A DNA stretch of 64,000 nucleotides from Amnibacterium kyonggiense (GCF_004364555.1 NZ_SOAM01000002.1:62001-126000); one strand, 5' to 3'; shown: positions 1 through 8,994, counted from the first letter of the stretch. Numbers and translations: made by a program. The notes: generated from the sequence alone by a model not told the origin.

Positions 1-1
1 G

Positions 2-265
2 ACCTGGCTGCTCGCCCCGGCGATCCAGGACGTCCTGCCCGAGTCGTCGCGGATCCGCGGGTTCGCGAGCGGATTCCGGCTCGTCTCCGTCGATCCGGCC
101 GATCGCTCCGTGCTCCGCTGGCTGTTCGGCCGCGACGACGTCCCGGTGGCGCTGCTGCCGGAGGCGACCTCCTTGCAACGGACCGTGAAGCGTCTCCTGC
201 TCAGCGACCGGTGGCCGGGCGCGGCACTCGGTACCGTCCGGGACGACGCCTGGGCGACCGCCTGA
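2..265 (+). CDS. C-terminal fragment of an unrecognised protein
   Basis: An open frame enters from the left edge and ends with TGA at 263-265, giving the last 87 residues. It has the GC-biased third positions of a real gene and contains WLLAPAIQD and a segment FGRDDVPVALLPEAT. I do not recognise the family. It is followed by the promoter of the sugar importer, so it is probably not part of that operon. The start lies outside the window. Confidence 0.6.
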   Translation, partial: TWLLAPAIQDVLPESSRIRGFASGFRLVSVDPADRSVLRWLFGRDDVPVALLPEATSLQRTVKRLLLSDRWPGAALGTVRDDAWATA

Positions 266-302
266 GCGCAGGGCGGGGGCGAGCGCGGCCCGTCCGGGTC
301 GG

Positions 303-320
303 CGTTACCGGATCGTTACC
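303..320 (+). promoter_or_regulatory. Twin CGTTACC direct repeat upstream of importer promoter
   Basis: CGTTACC occurs at 303-309 and again at 314-320, 11 bp apart, about one helical turn. The pair lies about 35-50 bp upstream of the likely -10 element of the importer operon. That is where an activator could bind on one face of the DNA. Function is inferred from position only. Confidence 0.3.
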
Positions 321-352
321 CGAGGGACGTCGTCGTGGGTCGCCGGCGACCG

Positions 353-376
353 TAGTGTGCATTTGAAGCGCTTCAA
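353..376 (+). promoter_or_regulatory. Importer promoter -10 and LacI-type operator
   Basis: A -10-like TAGTGT is at 353-358. The perfect 14-bp palindrome TTGAAGCGCTTCAA is at 363-376, over the expected transcription start. Palindromes with a central CG are typical operators of LacI-family repressors. The LacI-type gene at 6013-7059 is the obvious candidate to bind here. Repression lifted by a rhamnose-containing sugar would fit the operon content. Confidence 0.7.
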
Positions 377-422
377 TCCCGTCGAGGACCACCGTGGCGC
401 TCTTTACAAGGAGGTAAGGGTT

Positions 423-1793
423 ATGAAGCTGGCACCCCGCATCACGCGGAGCGCCCTCGCCGTCGGCGGCGTCGCGGTCCTCATCGCATCGCTCACCGGC
501 TGCTCCGGAGGGCTCGGCGGCGGTTCAGCGTCGACCGGCGACAAGTCGGTCACGTCGAACAGCGACCTGCAGCACGACACGACCATCACGCTGCTGACCG
601 GCAACGACCCGGCGTCGATCGCGCAGGGCAAGGCCTACGCCGACGGCTTCCACAAGGCCGAGCCGAAGGTCACGGTCAAAATCGACGGCTCGAAGCCCGC
701 GGGCGGCGACGGCGACAACTACGTCAAGACGAAGCTGTCCACCGGCGACATGGACGACGTGTTCCTCTACAACTCCGGGTCGCTGTTCCAGGCCCTCGAC
801 CCCGACAAGACGCTGCAGCCGCTCGGCAACGAGCCGTGGGTCGAGGACGTCGACGCGAACTTCAAGACCACGGTCAGCACGTCCAAGGGCTTCTACGGCG
901 CGCCGGTCGGCACGTCGTTCGCCGGAGGCGTCCTCTACAACAAGAAGGTCTACGCGAAGCTCGGGCTCTCGGTGCCGACGACCTGGGCGCAGTTCCTCGC
1001 GAACAGCAAGAAGATCAAGGCCGCGGGCATCACCCCGGTCCTGCAGACCTACGGCGACACCTGGACGGCGCAGCTCTTCGTGCTCGGCAGCTTCGCGAAC
1101 ATCTCCGCTGCGGACTCGAGCTGGGCGAAGCAGTACACCGCGAACGACGCGTCGGCGAAGTACGCGAAGCAGCCCGCGCTCGAGGGCTTCCAGCACACCC
1201 AGCAGGTGCACGATCTCGGCCTGCTGAACAAGGACTACGCGGCGCTCACCAACGTCAACGGGCTGAAGGAGCTCGCCGAGGGCAAGGCCGCGCAGTACCC
1301 GATGCTCGGCGTGGTCATCTCGAACGTCCAGCAGAGCAACCCGGACCAGGTCAACGACATCGGCATCTTCCCGCTGCCGGCCGACAACGGCGCCGACACG
1401 CGTCTGACGGTCTGGGAGCCGGGCGCGGCCTACATCCCGACGTCGACGACCGGGGACAAGCTGATCGCGGCCAAGAAGTTCGTGGCCTGGATGAACTCCT
1501 CGGCCGGCTGCGCCGTGCAGAACAAGGTCGTCGCTCCGTCGGGGCCGTACTCCATCAGCACCTGCAAGCTGCCGAGCACGGTCAACACCGTCGTGTCCGA
1601 CACGCAGCAGTACGTCCAGCAGGGCAAAGCCGGGGTCGCGCTCGAGTTCCTGTCCGCCATCAAGGGCCCGAACCTCGAGAAGATCCTGATCCAGGTCGGC
1701 TCCGGCATCTCCACGGCCGCGCAGGGGGCAGCGCTCTACGACGAGGACGTGAAGAAGCAGGCCCAGCAGCTCGGCCTGTCCGGCTGGAACTGA
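423..1793 (+). CDS. ABC sugar importer, substrate-binding lipoprotein
   Basis: This 456-residue protein has a lipoprotein signal peptide: basic N-terminus MKLAPRITRS, a hydrophobic stretch, then the lipobox LTGC at about residues 24-27. The mature part looks like a family 1 solute-binding protein (MalE/UgpB type), with an NKKVYAKLGL-like sugar-binder segment. It should be anchored outside the membrane and deliver sugar to the two permeases downstream. ATG at 423 follows a strong AAGGAGGT; an in-frame ATG at 357 lies upstream of the operator and is unlikely. No importer ATPase is present, so a shared MsiK-like ATPase elsewhere is presumed. The rhamnosidase neighbour suggests a rhamnose-containing glycoside as substrate. 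Confidence 0.88.
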   Translation: MKLAPRITRSALAVGGVAVLIASLTGCSGGLGGGSASTGDKSVTSNSDLQHDTTITLLTGNDPASIAQGKAYADGFHKAEPKVTVKIDGSKPAGGDGDNYVKTKLSTGDMDDVFLYNSGSLFQALDPDKTLQPLGNEPWVEDVDANFKTTVSTSKGFYGAPVGTSFAGGVLYNKKVYAKLGLSVPTTWAQFLANSKKIKAAGITPVLQTYGDTWTAQLFVLGSFANISAADSSWAKQYTANDASAKYAKQPALEGFQHTQQVHDLGLLNKDYAALTNVNGLKELAEGKAAQYPMLGVVISNVQQSNPDQVNDIGIFPLPADNGADTRLTVWEPGAAYIPTSTTGDKLIAAKKFVAWMNSSAGCAVQNKVVAPSGPYSISTCKLPSTVNTVVSDTQQYVQQGKAGVALEFLSAIKGPNLEKILIQVGSGISTAAQGAALYDEDVKKQAQQLGLSGWN

Positions 1794-1804
1794 TCCACCA
1801 CCCG

Positions 1805-1845
1805 GGCTCCGAGGGGTCGGGATCCCGTCCCGGCCCCTCGGAGCC
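1805..1845 (+). promoter_or_regulatory. Intra-operon hairpin after the binding-protein gene
   Basis: GGCTCCGAGGGG at 1805-1816 pairs perfectly with CCCCTCGGAGCC at 1834-1845 across a 17-nt loop. There is no T-tract. Such hairpins between binding-protein and permease genes often protect the upstream mRNA, or partly terminate transcription, so that the binding protein is made in excess. Confidence 0.6.
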
Positions 1846-1878
1846 ATGCACCAGCACCCGCTCGAGGAGGAGCCCCCG

Positions 1879-2805
1879 ATGACGACGACGACCACGCAGG
1901 CGCTGCCGCCCGCGTCCGCGGGGCTGCTCCGGCAGCGATACCGGCCCCGCACCCGATCCGCGTACCCGATGTGGTTCTTCCTGCCCGCGGTCGCCCTGTA
2001 CGTGGTGTTCTTCGCGATCCCCACGTTCGCGTCGTTCTACTTCTCGCTCACGCGGTGGACGCTGTTCGACACCACCTTCATCGGCTTCGGCAACTTCGTC
2101 GCGTTCCTCCAGGACCCGCAGCTGATCAACGGGTTCGTCCACACCTTCGAGTACGGCTTCGTCACGAGTGCCGCCAAGGTCGTGCTCGGCTTCCTGCTCG
2201 CGCTGTTCCTCACCGGCCCGGTCATCGCCCGCGGCTACCTGCGCGCGGTCATCTTCTTCCCCGTCCTCGTCTCCACGATCGGCGTCGGGATCGTCTTCAA
2301 GAACCTGCTCGACCCGTTCCACGGCATGGTCAACGCGCTGCTGGGCGCGGTCGGACTGCCGCAGCCGGGATGGTTCACCGACCCGAACATGGCGCTCTGG
2401 ACGATCGCCGGCGTCGACGTCTGGAAGGGCATCGGCATCGCGACCCTGATCTTCATGGCGGGGATCGTCGCGATCCCCCAGGAGTACTACGAGGCCGCGC
2501 GGATGGACGGCGCGAGCAGCTGGCGGCTCGTGCGGACCATCACGATCCCGCTGTCGCGGCCCGCCATGGCGACGGTCGTCATCCTGTCGCTGATCGGTGG
2601 CCTGCGATCGTTCGACATCATCTGGGCCACCACCGGCGGCGGTCCCGGCTTCACGAGCGACGTCATCGCGTCGGTCATCTACAAGGAGTACCAGGCCGGG
2701 TTCTTCGGCCTCTCCACGGCGGGCAACGTCGTCCTCTTCATCGTCGTCACCGCGGTCATGGTCCCCGTCTCCTGGCTGCTCAACCGGAAGCAGGTGGACC
2801 TGTGA
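1879..2805 (+). CDS. ABC sugar importer, permease subunit 1
   Basis: This 308-residue protein has about six transmembrane segments starting at YPMWFFLPAVALY. It carries the MalF/UgpA-type permease signature, with the EAA loop EYYEAARMDGASSWRLVRTI in the second half, the contact site for the ATPase. ATG 1879 is preceded by GAGGAGGAG; an in-frame ATG at 1846 has no ribosome site and would add a non-hydrophobic extension. The stop overlaps the start of the next permease, so the two are translationally coupled. Confidence 0.88.
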   Translation: MTTTTTQALPPASAGLLRQRYRPRTRSAYPMWFFLPAVALYVVFFAIPTFASFYFSLTRWTLFDTTFIGFGNFVAFLQDPQLINGFVHTFEYGFVTSAAKVVLGFLLALFLTGPVIARGYLRAVIFFPVLVSTIGVGIVFKNLLDPFHGMVNALLGAVGLPQPGWFTDPNMALWTIAGVDVWKGIGIATLIFMAGIVAIPQEYYEAARMDGASSWRLVRTITIPLSRPAMATVVILSLIGGLRSFDIIWATTGGGPGFTSDVIASVIYKEYQAGFFGLSTAGNVVLFIVVTAVMVPVSWLLNRKQVDL

Positions 2806-3635
2806 GAGCGCAGCGCACGAGGTCGGTGGTGTTCGGCCTCATCGCCATCGCCGCGTCGGCCGTGATCTTCCTCGTCCCGTTCCTCTTCGTGGTCCTCCAG
2901 GCCGCGAAGACCCCGGGGGAGGCGTCGTCGCTGGCGTTCAGCTGGCCGACGGAGTGGCGGTTCCTGCCGAACCTCGTCGACGTGCTCCAGGCGAACGACG
3001 GCATCATCCTGCGCGCGTTCCTCAACAGCAGCGTGCTCACCGTCGTGTCGGTCGTCCTGACGACCCTCCTCGCGGCGATGGCGGGCTACGTCCTCGAACG
3101 GCGACCGAGCCGGTGGGGGACCGTCATCAACTTCTTCGTCCTCGCCGGCCTGATCGTGCCGCCGGCGGTCGTGCCGACGATCTGGGTGCTGCAGGGCGTC
3201 GGCCTGTTCAAGACGATGCTCGGGATGATCCTGATCGAGACGACCTTCGGCCTCTCGTTCAACATCCTGCTGTTCCGCGCCTTCATGCGGACCATCCCGC
3301 GGGAGCTGGACGAGGCGGCCCTCATCGACGGCGCCGGCCCGATCCGGCTCTTCCTCCGCGTCGTGCTGCCGCTGCTGCGGCCCGTCGTCGTCACCGTCGT
3401 CGTCGTGCAGGCGGTCGCCGTCTTCAACGACTTCGCGAACCCGCTGTACTTCTTCCCCGGCGACGAGAACGCCACCGTGCAGCTGACCCTGTACCAGTTC
3501 CAGGGCCAGAACCTGAGCTACTACAACCTGCTCTTCATGGACATCCTGCTGATCACGATCCCGCCGCTCGTGATGTACGTCTTCTTCAACCGGCAGATCG
3601 TGGCGGGTCTCACCAGCGGAGCGGTCAAGGGCTGA
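2802..3635 (+). CDS. ABC sugar importer, permease subunit 2
   Basis: This 277-residue MalG-type permease begins at GTG 2802, which overlaps the TGA of permease 1 (GTGA). It has about six hydrophobic segments and the EAA motif DEAALIDGAGPIRLFLRVVL in the loop that docks with the ATPase. It should form the heterodimeric channel with the preceding subunit. The rhamnosidase gene follows after 26 bp in the same operon. Confidence 0.88.
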   Translation: MRAQRTRSVVFGLIAIAASAVIFLVPFLFVVLQAAKTPGEASSLAFSWPTEWRFLPNLVDVLQANDGIILRAFLNSSVLTVVSVVLTTLLAAMAGYVLERRPSRWGTVINFFVLAGLIVPPAVVPTIWVLQGVGLFKTMLGMILIETTFGLSFNILLFRAFMRTIPRELDEAALIDGAGPIRLFLRVVLPLLRPVVVTVVVVQAVAVFNDFANPLYFFPGDENATVQLTLYQFQGQNLSYYNLLFMDILLITIPPLVMYVFFNRQIVAGLTSGAVKG

Positions 3636-3661
3636 CGCCCGCGACCCGGAAGGATCCACCC

Positions 3662-5935
3662 GTGCACACCGAAGCGCACATGATCGCGCCCAGCACCGCG
3701 CTGGACAGCGCCCCCCTGCTCCGCAAGGAGTTCACGCTCGAGCCCGGGCACGGCGCGGTCGTCCGCGCCCGCCTCGCGCTGTCGGCCCTCGGCATCGTCG
3801 AGGCGACGATCAACGGCCGCCCCGTCGACGACCACCTCTTCACCCCCGGCTGGACGAGCTACGAATGGCGCCTCCGAGCCGCGGAGATCGACGTGACCGC
3901 ACTGCTGGAGCCGACGTCCGTGCTCGGGCTCGCGCTCGGCAACGGCTGGTACGGCGGCCGGCTGGCGTGGGAGGGGCAGCGGGCGCTGTACGGCGACGTC
4001 GTCGCCGGGTTCGCCGACCTGGCCGTCGAGTTCGAGGACGGCGCCGTGCAGCACGTCGTCAGCGACTCGACGTGGACGGCGGGGCCGGGCGCGGTGCTGG
4101 CGAACGACCTCTACGACGGGCAGACGATCGACGCCCGCCGCATCGACGGCGCCTGGCAGCGACCCGGCTTCACCCATCCGGACTGGCGCGGCGTCGTCGA
4201 GCTCGACCACGACTGCAGCCGACTGGAGCCGTACATCGGCCCCGGCGTCTCCCGGCAGCAGGAGCTGCTGCCCCAGGCCGTCTGGATCTCCCCGTCCGGC
4301 AGGACGCTCGTCGACTTCGGGCAGAACATCGTCGGCTGGGTGCGGATCCGCGTCCAGGGCGCCGCCGGCGACGAGATCGTCGTCCGCCACGCGGAGGTGC
4401 TCGAGCACGACGAGCTCGGCACCCGTCCGCTCCGCAGCGCGGAGGCCACCGACCGCTACGTCCTGAGCGGGGACGTCGACGAGCTCGAGCCCACCTTCAC
4501 CTTCCACGGCTTCCGGTACGCCGAGATCACCGGATGGCCCGGGGAGATCGGCATCGGCGACGTGACCGCCGTCGTCGTCTCCTCCGACCTCGATCGGATC
4601 GGCACGTTCACCACCTCCGACCCGCTCATCAACCGGCTGCACGAGAACGTCGTGTGGGGGATGCGCGGCAACTTCCTCGACGTGCCCACCGACTGCCCGC
4701 AGCGCGACGAGCGGCTCGGCTGGACCGGCGACATCGCGGCCTTCGCACCGACCGCCGCGTTCCTGTTCGACGTCGACGACTTCCTGCGCGACTGGCTCCG
4801 CGACGTCGCCCTCGAGCAGCGGCACCAGGACGGCGTCATCCCCTTCGTCGTGCCGGACGCGCTGAAGTACCTCGACGCGCCCGACCTCTTCCCGGGTGCG
4901 GACGCGACCGCGGTGTGGAGCGACGCGGGGGTCTGGGTGCCCTGGGCGCTCTGGCAGGCGTACGGGGACCGCCGGGTGCTCGAGGACCAGTTCGGCTCGA
5001 TGACCGCGCACGTCCGACGCGTGCAGACGCTGCTGTCGCCGTCGGGCGTCTGGGACACCGGGTTCCAGTTCGGGGACTGGCTCGACCCCGACGCGCCGCC
5101 CGAGGACCCGGCCGCGGCCAAGGCCGACCCCGGCGTCGTCGCCACCGCCTGCGCCTACCGCAGCGCCGACCTCACCGCGCAGACCGCCGCGCTCCTCGGC
5201 AGGATCGCCGAGGAGGCGGAGTTCCGCGAGGCCGCGGAGCGCCTCCGCGCGGCGTTCCAGCGGGAGTACGTTGCAGACGGACGCATCCGCAGCGACTGCA
5301 CCACGGTCTACGCGCTCGCGATCGTCTTCGGCCTGCTCGACGAGCCCGACCGCCGCGCGGCCGGCGACCGGCTCGCCGCGCTCGCCGCGGCCGCCGGCTG
5401 GCGGATCTCCACCGGGTTCGCCGGCACGCCGTTCATCACGGACGCGCTCTCCAGCACCGGGCACCTCGACGCGGCCTACCGGCTGCTGCTCGAGCGCGAG
5501 TGCCCCTCCTGGCTCTACCCCGTCGAGATGGGGGCGACCACGGTGTGGGAGCGGTGGGACTCGATGCTGCCCGACGGGTCCATCAACCCCGGCCAGATGA
5601 CGAGCTTCAACCACTACGCCCTCGGGGCGGTCGCGGACTGGATGCACCGCGTGATCGGCGGCATCGCGCCGGGCGAGCCCGGCTACCGCTCGGTCGTCGT
5701 CGCGCCCCGTCCCGGCGGGGGGATGACGTCCGCCGCCACCTCGCTCGTCACGCCGCACGGCCGGATCGCCGTGGACTGGCGCGTCGAGGAGGATCGGCTG
5801 CACCTCGAGCTCGAGCTGCCCGAGGGCGTGCACGCCCTCGTCCGGCTGCCCGGTGCTGCGGAGCAGCGGATCGAGGGCGGGCGGCACCGTCTGGAGTCCG
5901 CCGCCTCCGACGTCGTCGACGCGACCGTGCGGTGA
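3662..5935 (+). CDS. Alpha-L-rhamnosidase, GH78
   Basis: This 757-residue protein has the GH78 layout: N-terminal beta-sandwich domains, an (alpha/alpha)6 barrel, and a C-terminal beta domain. The acidic motif DCPQRDERLGWTGD lies near residues 344-357, and GATTVWERWDSM plus SFNHYALGAV lie near the barrel end; these are typical catalytic and binding segments. GTG 3662 has GGAAGGA just upstream; ATG 3680 is an alternative. No signal peptide is seen, so it probably acts in the cytoplasm on imported rhamnosides such as plant flavonoid or pectin fragments. Substrate is inferred from family and operon. Confidence 0.9.
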   Translation: MHTEAHMIAPSTALDSAPLLRKEFTLEPGHGAVVRARLALSALGIVEATINGRPVDDHLFTPGWTSYEWRLRAAEIDVTALLEPTSVLGLALGNGWYGGRLAWEGQRALYGDVVAGFADLAVEFEDGAVQHVVSDSTWTAGPGAVLANDLYDGQTIDARRIDGAWQRPGFTHPDWRGVVELDHDCSRLEPYIGPGVSRQQELLPQAVWISPSGRTLVDFGQNIVGWVRIRVQGAAGDEIVVRHAEVLEHDELGTRPLRSAEATDRYVLSGDVDELEPTFTFHGFRYAEITGWPGEIGIGDVTAVVVSSDLDRIGTFTTSDPLINRLHENVVWGMRGNFLDVPTDCPQRDERLGWTGDIAAFAPTAAFLFDVDDFLRDWLRDVALEQRHQDGVIPFVVPDALKYLDAPDLFPGADATAVWSDAGVWVPWALWQAYGDRRVLEDQFGSMTAHVRRVQTLLSPSGVWDTGFQFGDWLDPDAPPEDPAAAKADPGVVATACAYRSADLTAQTAALLGRIAEEAEFREAAERLRAAFQREYVADGRIRSDCTTVYALAIVFGLLDEPDRRAAGDRLAALAAAAGWRISTGFAGTPFITDALSSTGHLDAAYRLLLERECPSWLYPVEMGATTVWERWDSMLPDGSINPGQMTSFNHYALGAVADWMHRVIGGIAPGEPGYRSVVVAPRPGGGMTSAATSLVTPHGRIAVDWRVEEDRLHLELELPEGVHALVRLPGAAEQRIEGGRHRLESAASDVVDATVR

Positions 5936-6000
5936 CGGGCGTGCCCGCGGCGGCGCCGACGTCCGTGCGCGGCCCGACCCCGCCGTCGGGCCCGACGCCC

Positions 6001-6006
6001 TAGCAT
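6001..6006 (+). promoter_or_regulatory. -10 element of a leaderless LacI-type regulator gene
   Basis: TAGCAT at 6001-6006 is followed by only 6 nt before GTG 6013. The mRNA probably starts at the GTG, with no leader. No palindrome like that at 363-376 is present here, so autoregulation at this promoter is not evident. Confidence 0.5.
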
Positions 6007-6012
6007 CGTCCC

Positions 6013-7059
6013 GTGCCCCGCGGTCGCCTCCCCGCCGCCGGCCGGCCCCGGCTCGCCGACGTCGCGCGGCGTGCGGACGTCTCCCTCGGCACGGTGTCGA
6101 ACGTGTTCAACCACCCGGAGCTGGTGACCCCGGACACCAGGCGCCGGGTCCAGGAGGCCATCGCCGACCTCGGCTTCTCCCGGAACGCGGCGGCCAGCGT
6201 CCTCGCCAGCGGGGACACCCGGATGATCGGGCTCGTCGTCGTCGGCCTCAGCAACTCGCTGTTCGTCGACGCCGCGCGCGGGGCGCAGCGGATGTCCCGG
6301 GCGGACGGCCGGCATCTGCGGATCGCGACGGCCGAGGACGACCACGACCTGCTCATGGAGCACATGGTCCACCTGGCCGGCACGAGCGCATCCGGGCTGC
6401 TCGTCGCACCGCTGGAGGAGATCGACGCGGCGATCGACCGCGTCCGCCGACTCGACTGCCCGGTCGTGCTGCTGAACTTCGACCCGCAGCGCGCCGACTG
6501 CTGCCGGGTGCTCGTCGACAACGAGGAGGTCGGCCGCATCGCGGTCCGGCACATGGCCGACCTCGGGCGTCGTGACGTCCTCTTCATCGGTGGCGACGAC
6601 GCGCTGCAGCCCGTCGCGCGGCGACGAGCCGGCGTCCGCGCGGCCGCCGCCGCGCTCGGCACGGCGATGCGCCTCGAGGAGGTCGACGTGGACACGTGGA
6701 CGCCCTCCACGGTCGTCCCGGTCGTGCGATCCCTCCTCCGGCGCGACGTCGCCGACCGGCCGGACGCGATCGTCGCGGTGTCGGACCTGCTCGCCATCGC
6801 GGCCATCGAGGAGCTGCGCGCAGGCGGGATCCGCGTGCCGGAGGACATCGCGGTGATGGGCTGCGACCACAACTCCGCAGCATGGGGCGGAGCGGTCCCG
6901 CTCACCTCCGTCTCGATGGAGGGCGACGCGATGGGCGAGGAGGGCGTCCGGCTGCTCATCCAGGAGATCGAGGAGGATCCCGCGGAGCACATGCACACGA
7001 CCGTCCTCCTCGAGCCGAGGCTCGACGCCCGGGAGAGCACGCTGGGGCGACCGGTCTGA
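6013..7059 (+). CDS. LacI-family transcriptional regulator
   Basis: This 348-residue protein has an N-terminal helix-turn-helix at residues 14-45 (RLADVARRADVSLGTVSNVF) followed by a hinge, LGFSRNAAASVLASG. The C-terminal periplasmic-binding-like sensor domain ends with the dimer region. It lies directly downstream of the rhamnosidase, has its own promoter, and is the likely repressor acting at 363-376. Effector sugar is unknown. Confidence 0.9.
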   Translation: MPRGRLPAAGRPRLADVARRADVSLGTVSNVFNHPELVTPDTRRRVQEAIADLGFSRNAAASVLASGDTRMIGLVVVGLSNSLFVDAARGAQRMSRADGRHLRIATAEDDHDLLMEHMVHLAGTSASGLLVAPLEEIDAAIDRVRRLDCPVVLLNFDPQRADCCRVLVDNEEVGRIAVRHMADLGRRDVLFIGGDDALQPVARRRAGVRAAAAALGTAMRLEEVDVDTWTPSTVVPVVRSLLRRDVADRPDAIVAVSDLLAIAAIEELRAGGIRVPEDIAVMGCDHNSAAWGGAVPLTSVSMEGDAMGEEGVRLLIQEIEEDPAEHMHTTVLLEPRLDARESTLGRPV

Positions 7060-7115
7060 CCCGCTTCGAGCGGTGGTCGCGACGCGCGCACGCCTGCGGG
7101 GACGGTGATCCGCCG

Positions 7116-7865
7116 TCACCGCGCGGTGTAGCCGCCGTCCACGGTCCACTGCGCCCCGACGACGAACGACGCGGCGTCGGAGAGCAGGAAGGCGACGACC
7201 TCGGCGACCTCCCGCGCGGTGCCGATGCGTCCGACGGGGTGCTGCGCCGCGAGGGCCGCGTGGGCTTCGGCCGGGAGGGCCGCGAGCAGCGGCGTGTCGA
7301 TGTAGCCGGGATGCACCGAGTTGATGCGGACGCCCTTCGCCGCGTACGCGAGGGCCGCGGCCTTCGTCATGCCGGTGACGCCGTGCTTCGCCGTCACGTA
7401 CGGGGCGGCGCCCGGATCGCCGACGAGTCCGAGGATCGAGGACATGTTCACGATCGCCCCGCCGCCCGCGGCGAGCATGCGGGGGATCTCGGCGTGCATC
7501 GCGACGAAGACGGCGTTCAGGTTCACCTCGATGAGCCGGCGGTAGCCGTCGAGATCGACATCGGCGAGGGGGCCGAGCGGGCCGCCGACGCCCGCGTTGT
7601 TGAACGCGAGGTCGAGGCCGCCGAACCGCTCGACGGCGGCGTCGACTGCGGCCCCGACCGCCGCGACGTCGGCCATGTCGCCCGCGAAGACCGCGGCGGT
7701 GCCGCCGTCGTGGCGGATCGCGTCGGTCACGCGCTGCGCGGCGTCCTCGTGGAGGTCGACGACGAGCACGTCGGCGCCCCGCTCCGCGAGCAGCCGCGCG
7801 GTCGCCTCGCCGATGCCCGACCCGCCGCCGGTGACGATCGCCGACTTCCCGGTGAACGCGGCCAT
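7116..7865 (-). CDS. Short-chain dehydrogenase/reductase
   Basis: This 249-residue classical SDR has the nucleotide-binding TGGGSGIG at residues 12-19, NNAG near 90, a catalytic Ser in NMSSILG and the YxxxK pair in YVTAKHG. The acidic residue in VVDLHEDA favours NAD over NADP. A strong GGAGGAG precedes ATG 7865. A DosR-like box with -10 CAGGAT lies 61 bp upstream, so this gene belongs to the hypoxia-type regulon rather than the sugar locus. Substrate cannot be told from sequence. Confidence 0.85.
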   Translation of the reverse strand: MAAFTGKSAIVTGGGSGIGEATARLLAERGADVLVVDLHEDAAQRVTDAIRHDGGTAAVFAGDMADVAAVGAAVDAAVERFGGLDLAFNNAGVGGPLGPLADVDLDGYRRLIEVNLNAVFVAMHAEIPRMLAAGGGAIVNMSSILGLVGDPGAAPYVTAKHGVTGMTKAAALAYAAKGVRINSVHPGYIDTPLLAALPAEAHAALAAQHPVGRIGTAREVAEVVAFLLSDAASFVVGAQWTVDGGYTAR

Positions 7866-7926
7866 GGTGTGCTCCTCCGTGCGCGATGGACGCCGCGCAT
7901 CCTGCGTCGGACGGCGGGGGACGCCG

Positions 7927-7941
7927 AGGGGCGAAGGTCCG
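7927..7941 (-). promoter_or_regulatory. DosR-like box of the SDR gene
   Basis: On the minus strand this reads CGGACCTTCGCCCCT. The -10-like CAGGAT (7899-7904) follows after 22 bp. Only 8 bp separate it from the divergent box at 7950. Confidence 0.75.
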
Positions 7942-7949
7942 CGGGCAGG

Positions 7950-7964
7950 AGGACCTTCGCCCCT
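7950..7964 (+). promoter_or_regulatory. DosR-like box of PNPOx gene 1
   Basis: AGGACCTTCGCCCCT is followed after 23 bp by GAGGAT (7988-7993). The start codon is at 8022, so the mRNA has a short leader. Confidence 0.8.
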
Positions 7965-8021
7965 GCCGCCCCGCGCCGGCCGGCGGCGAGGATCCAGGCC
8001 TCCTGGACCGAGAGGCGCCGC

Positions 8022-8432
8022 ATGCCGACCGACACCGCACGCACCGTCGTCACGACCGAGCTCGACGAGCGCGAGTGCTGGGTCCGGCTGGCCGGCGAGC
8101 GGATCGGCCGCATCGCGGTCGTGCTGCGGGGCGAGCCCGCGATCTTCCCGGTGGGCTACCGCGTCGGGCCCGGCGGGCTCCTCATCCGGACGCGGCCGGG
8201 GAGCAAGCTGCTCGCGATCCTCCTCGACGGGCGCGTCGCGCTCGAGATCGATCGGTGGGACGAGGACGTCGCCTGGAGCGTGGTGGTGTCGGGCCGGGCG
8301 GAGGAGCTGCCCGCCGACCTCGTGGGTCGTGAGGTGATCCCGCCGGCGTCGCCGTTCGCGGGCGACGACGCGCGCGCGGTCGTGCGGATCACGCCCGTCG
8401 CCGTCACCGGCCGGGAGCTGCGGCGGGTCTGA
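8022..8432 (+). CDS. PNPOx-like split-barrel protein 1
   Basis: This 136-residue protein has the pyridoxamine 5'-phosphate oxidase-like split-barrel pattern: ELDERECWVRLAGERIGRIAV, then FPVGYRV and VALEIDRWDEDVAWSVVVSG. Proteins of this kind bind flavin, F420 or heme and include DosR-regulon members such as Rv0080. Two paralogues lie at 10274 and 11756. ATG 8022 has GAGAGG upstream. The exact cofactor and reaction are unknown. Confidence 0.82.
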   Translation: MPTDTARTVVTTELDERECWVRLAGERIGRIAVVLRGEPAIFPVGYRVGPGGLLIRTRPGSKLLAILLDGRVALEIDRWDEDVAWSVVVSGRAEELPADLVGREVIPPASPFAGDDARAVVRITPVAVTGRELRRV

Positions 8433-8453
8433 CGCGGACGGACGGACCGCGGA

Positions 8454-8990
8454 TCAGTCGACGAACGCGTCCGGCCGGTGGTGGGTCGTCGTGGACGCCG
8501 CGTGCGGGTCCTCGTGATCCGGCACGACGCGCACGGCGTCGACGACGTCCGCCACGCCCCGGATCGCCCCGAGCAGGTTCAGCACCGTGTCGCGCTGGAA
8601 GGTCCGCGTGATCGTGCCGGTCACCACGACGACGCCCTCGTGCACCCGTGCGCGGAGCCGGTCGACGGGCAGGGAGGGGAGCCCTGCGAGCAGGTGCAGC
8701 ACGTCCGCCGCGATGAGGTGGTCGGCGCGGAGCGGGGTCCGCGCCGTGCCGAGGACGATGTCGTCGAGGACCACGACGACCCCGGGGACGCCGTGCGCGG
8801 CCCGGATGACGCGGTCGCGGTTCTCGATCGCGCGCACCCGGCCGGTGAGCTGCACCACGCCCCGCTCCACCTGCACGTCGACGTCGTCGTCGTGCCCGCA
8901 GGCGGAGTACAGGGCGCCGAGCACCGCGGTGCGCGTGGCGTTCGCCGACCGCCGCTCGTCGTCGACGGCCGGGGACCGGTTCGCAGTCAT
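8454..8990 (-). CDS. BON-domain protein 1
   Basis: This 178-residue protein carries two BON-type repeats, VDVQVERGVVQLTGRVRAIENRD and VRVHEGVVVVTGTITRTFQRD. BON domains bind phospholipid or act as envelope stress modules (OsmY type), but no signal peptide is seen here. The gene starts 4 bp after the pfkB stop. The promoter lies inside the pfkB 3' end: box 9026-9040, then -10 CACGCT at 8997-9002, then 6 nt to ATG. The box-driven mRNA is therefore predicted to be leaderless. Confidence 0.8.
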   Translation of the reverse strand: MTANRSPAVDDERRSANATRTAVLGALYSACGHDDDVDVQVERGVVQLTGRVRAIENRDRVIRAAHGVPGVVVVLDDIVLGTARTPLRADHLIAADVLHLLAGLPSLPVDRLRARVHEGVVVVTGTITRTFQRDTVLNLLGAIRGVADVVDAVRVVPDHEDPHAASTTTHHRPDAFVD

Positions 8991-8994
8991 GCGA

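Noticed and set aside
357-422. Upstream in-frame ATG for the sugar-binding lipoprotein
   Set aside because: It lies ahead of the operator and would hide the signal peptide. ATG 423 has a strong ribosome site.
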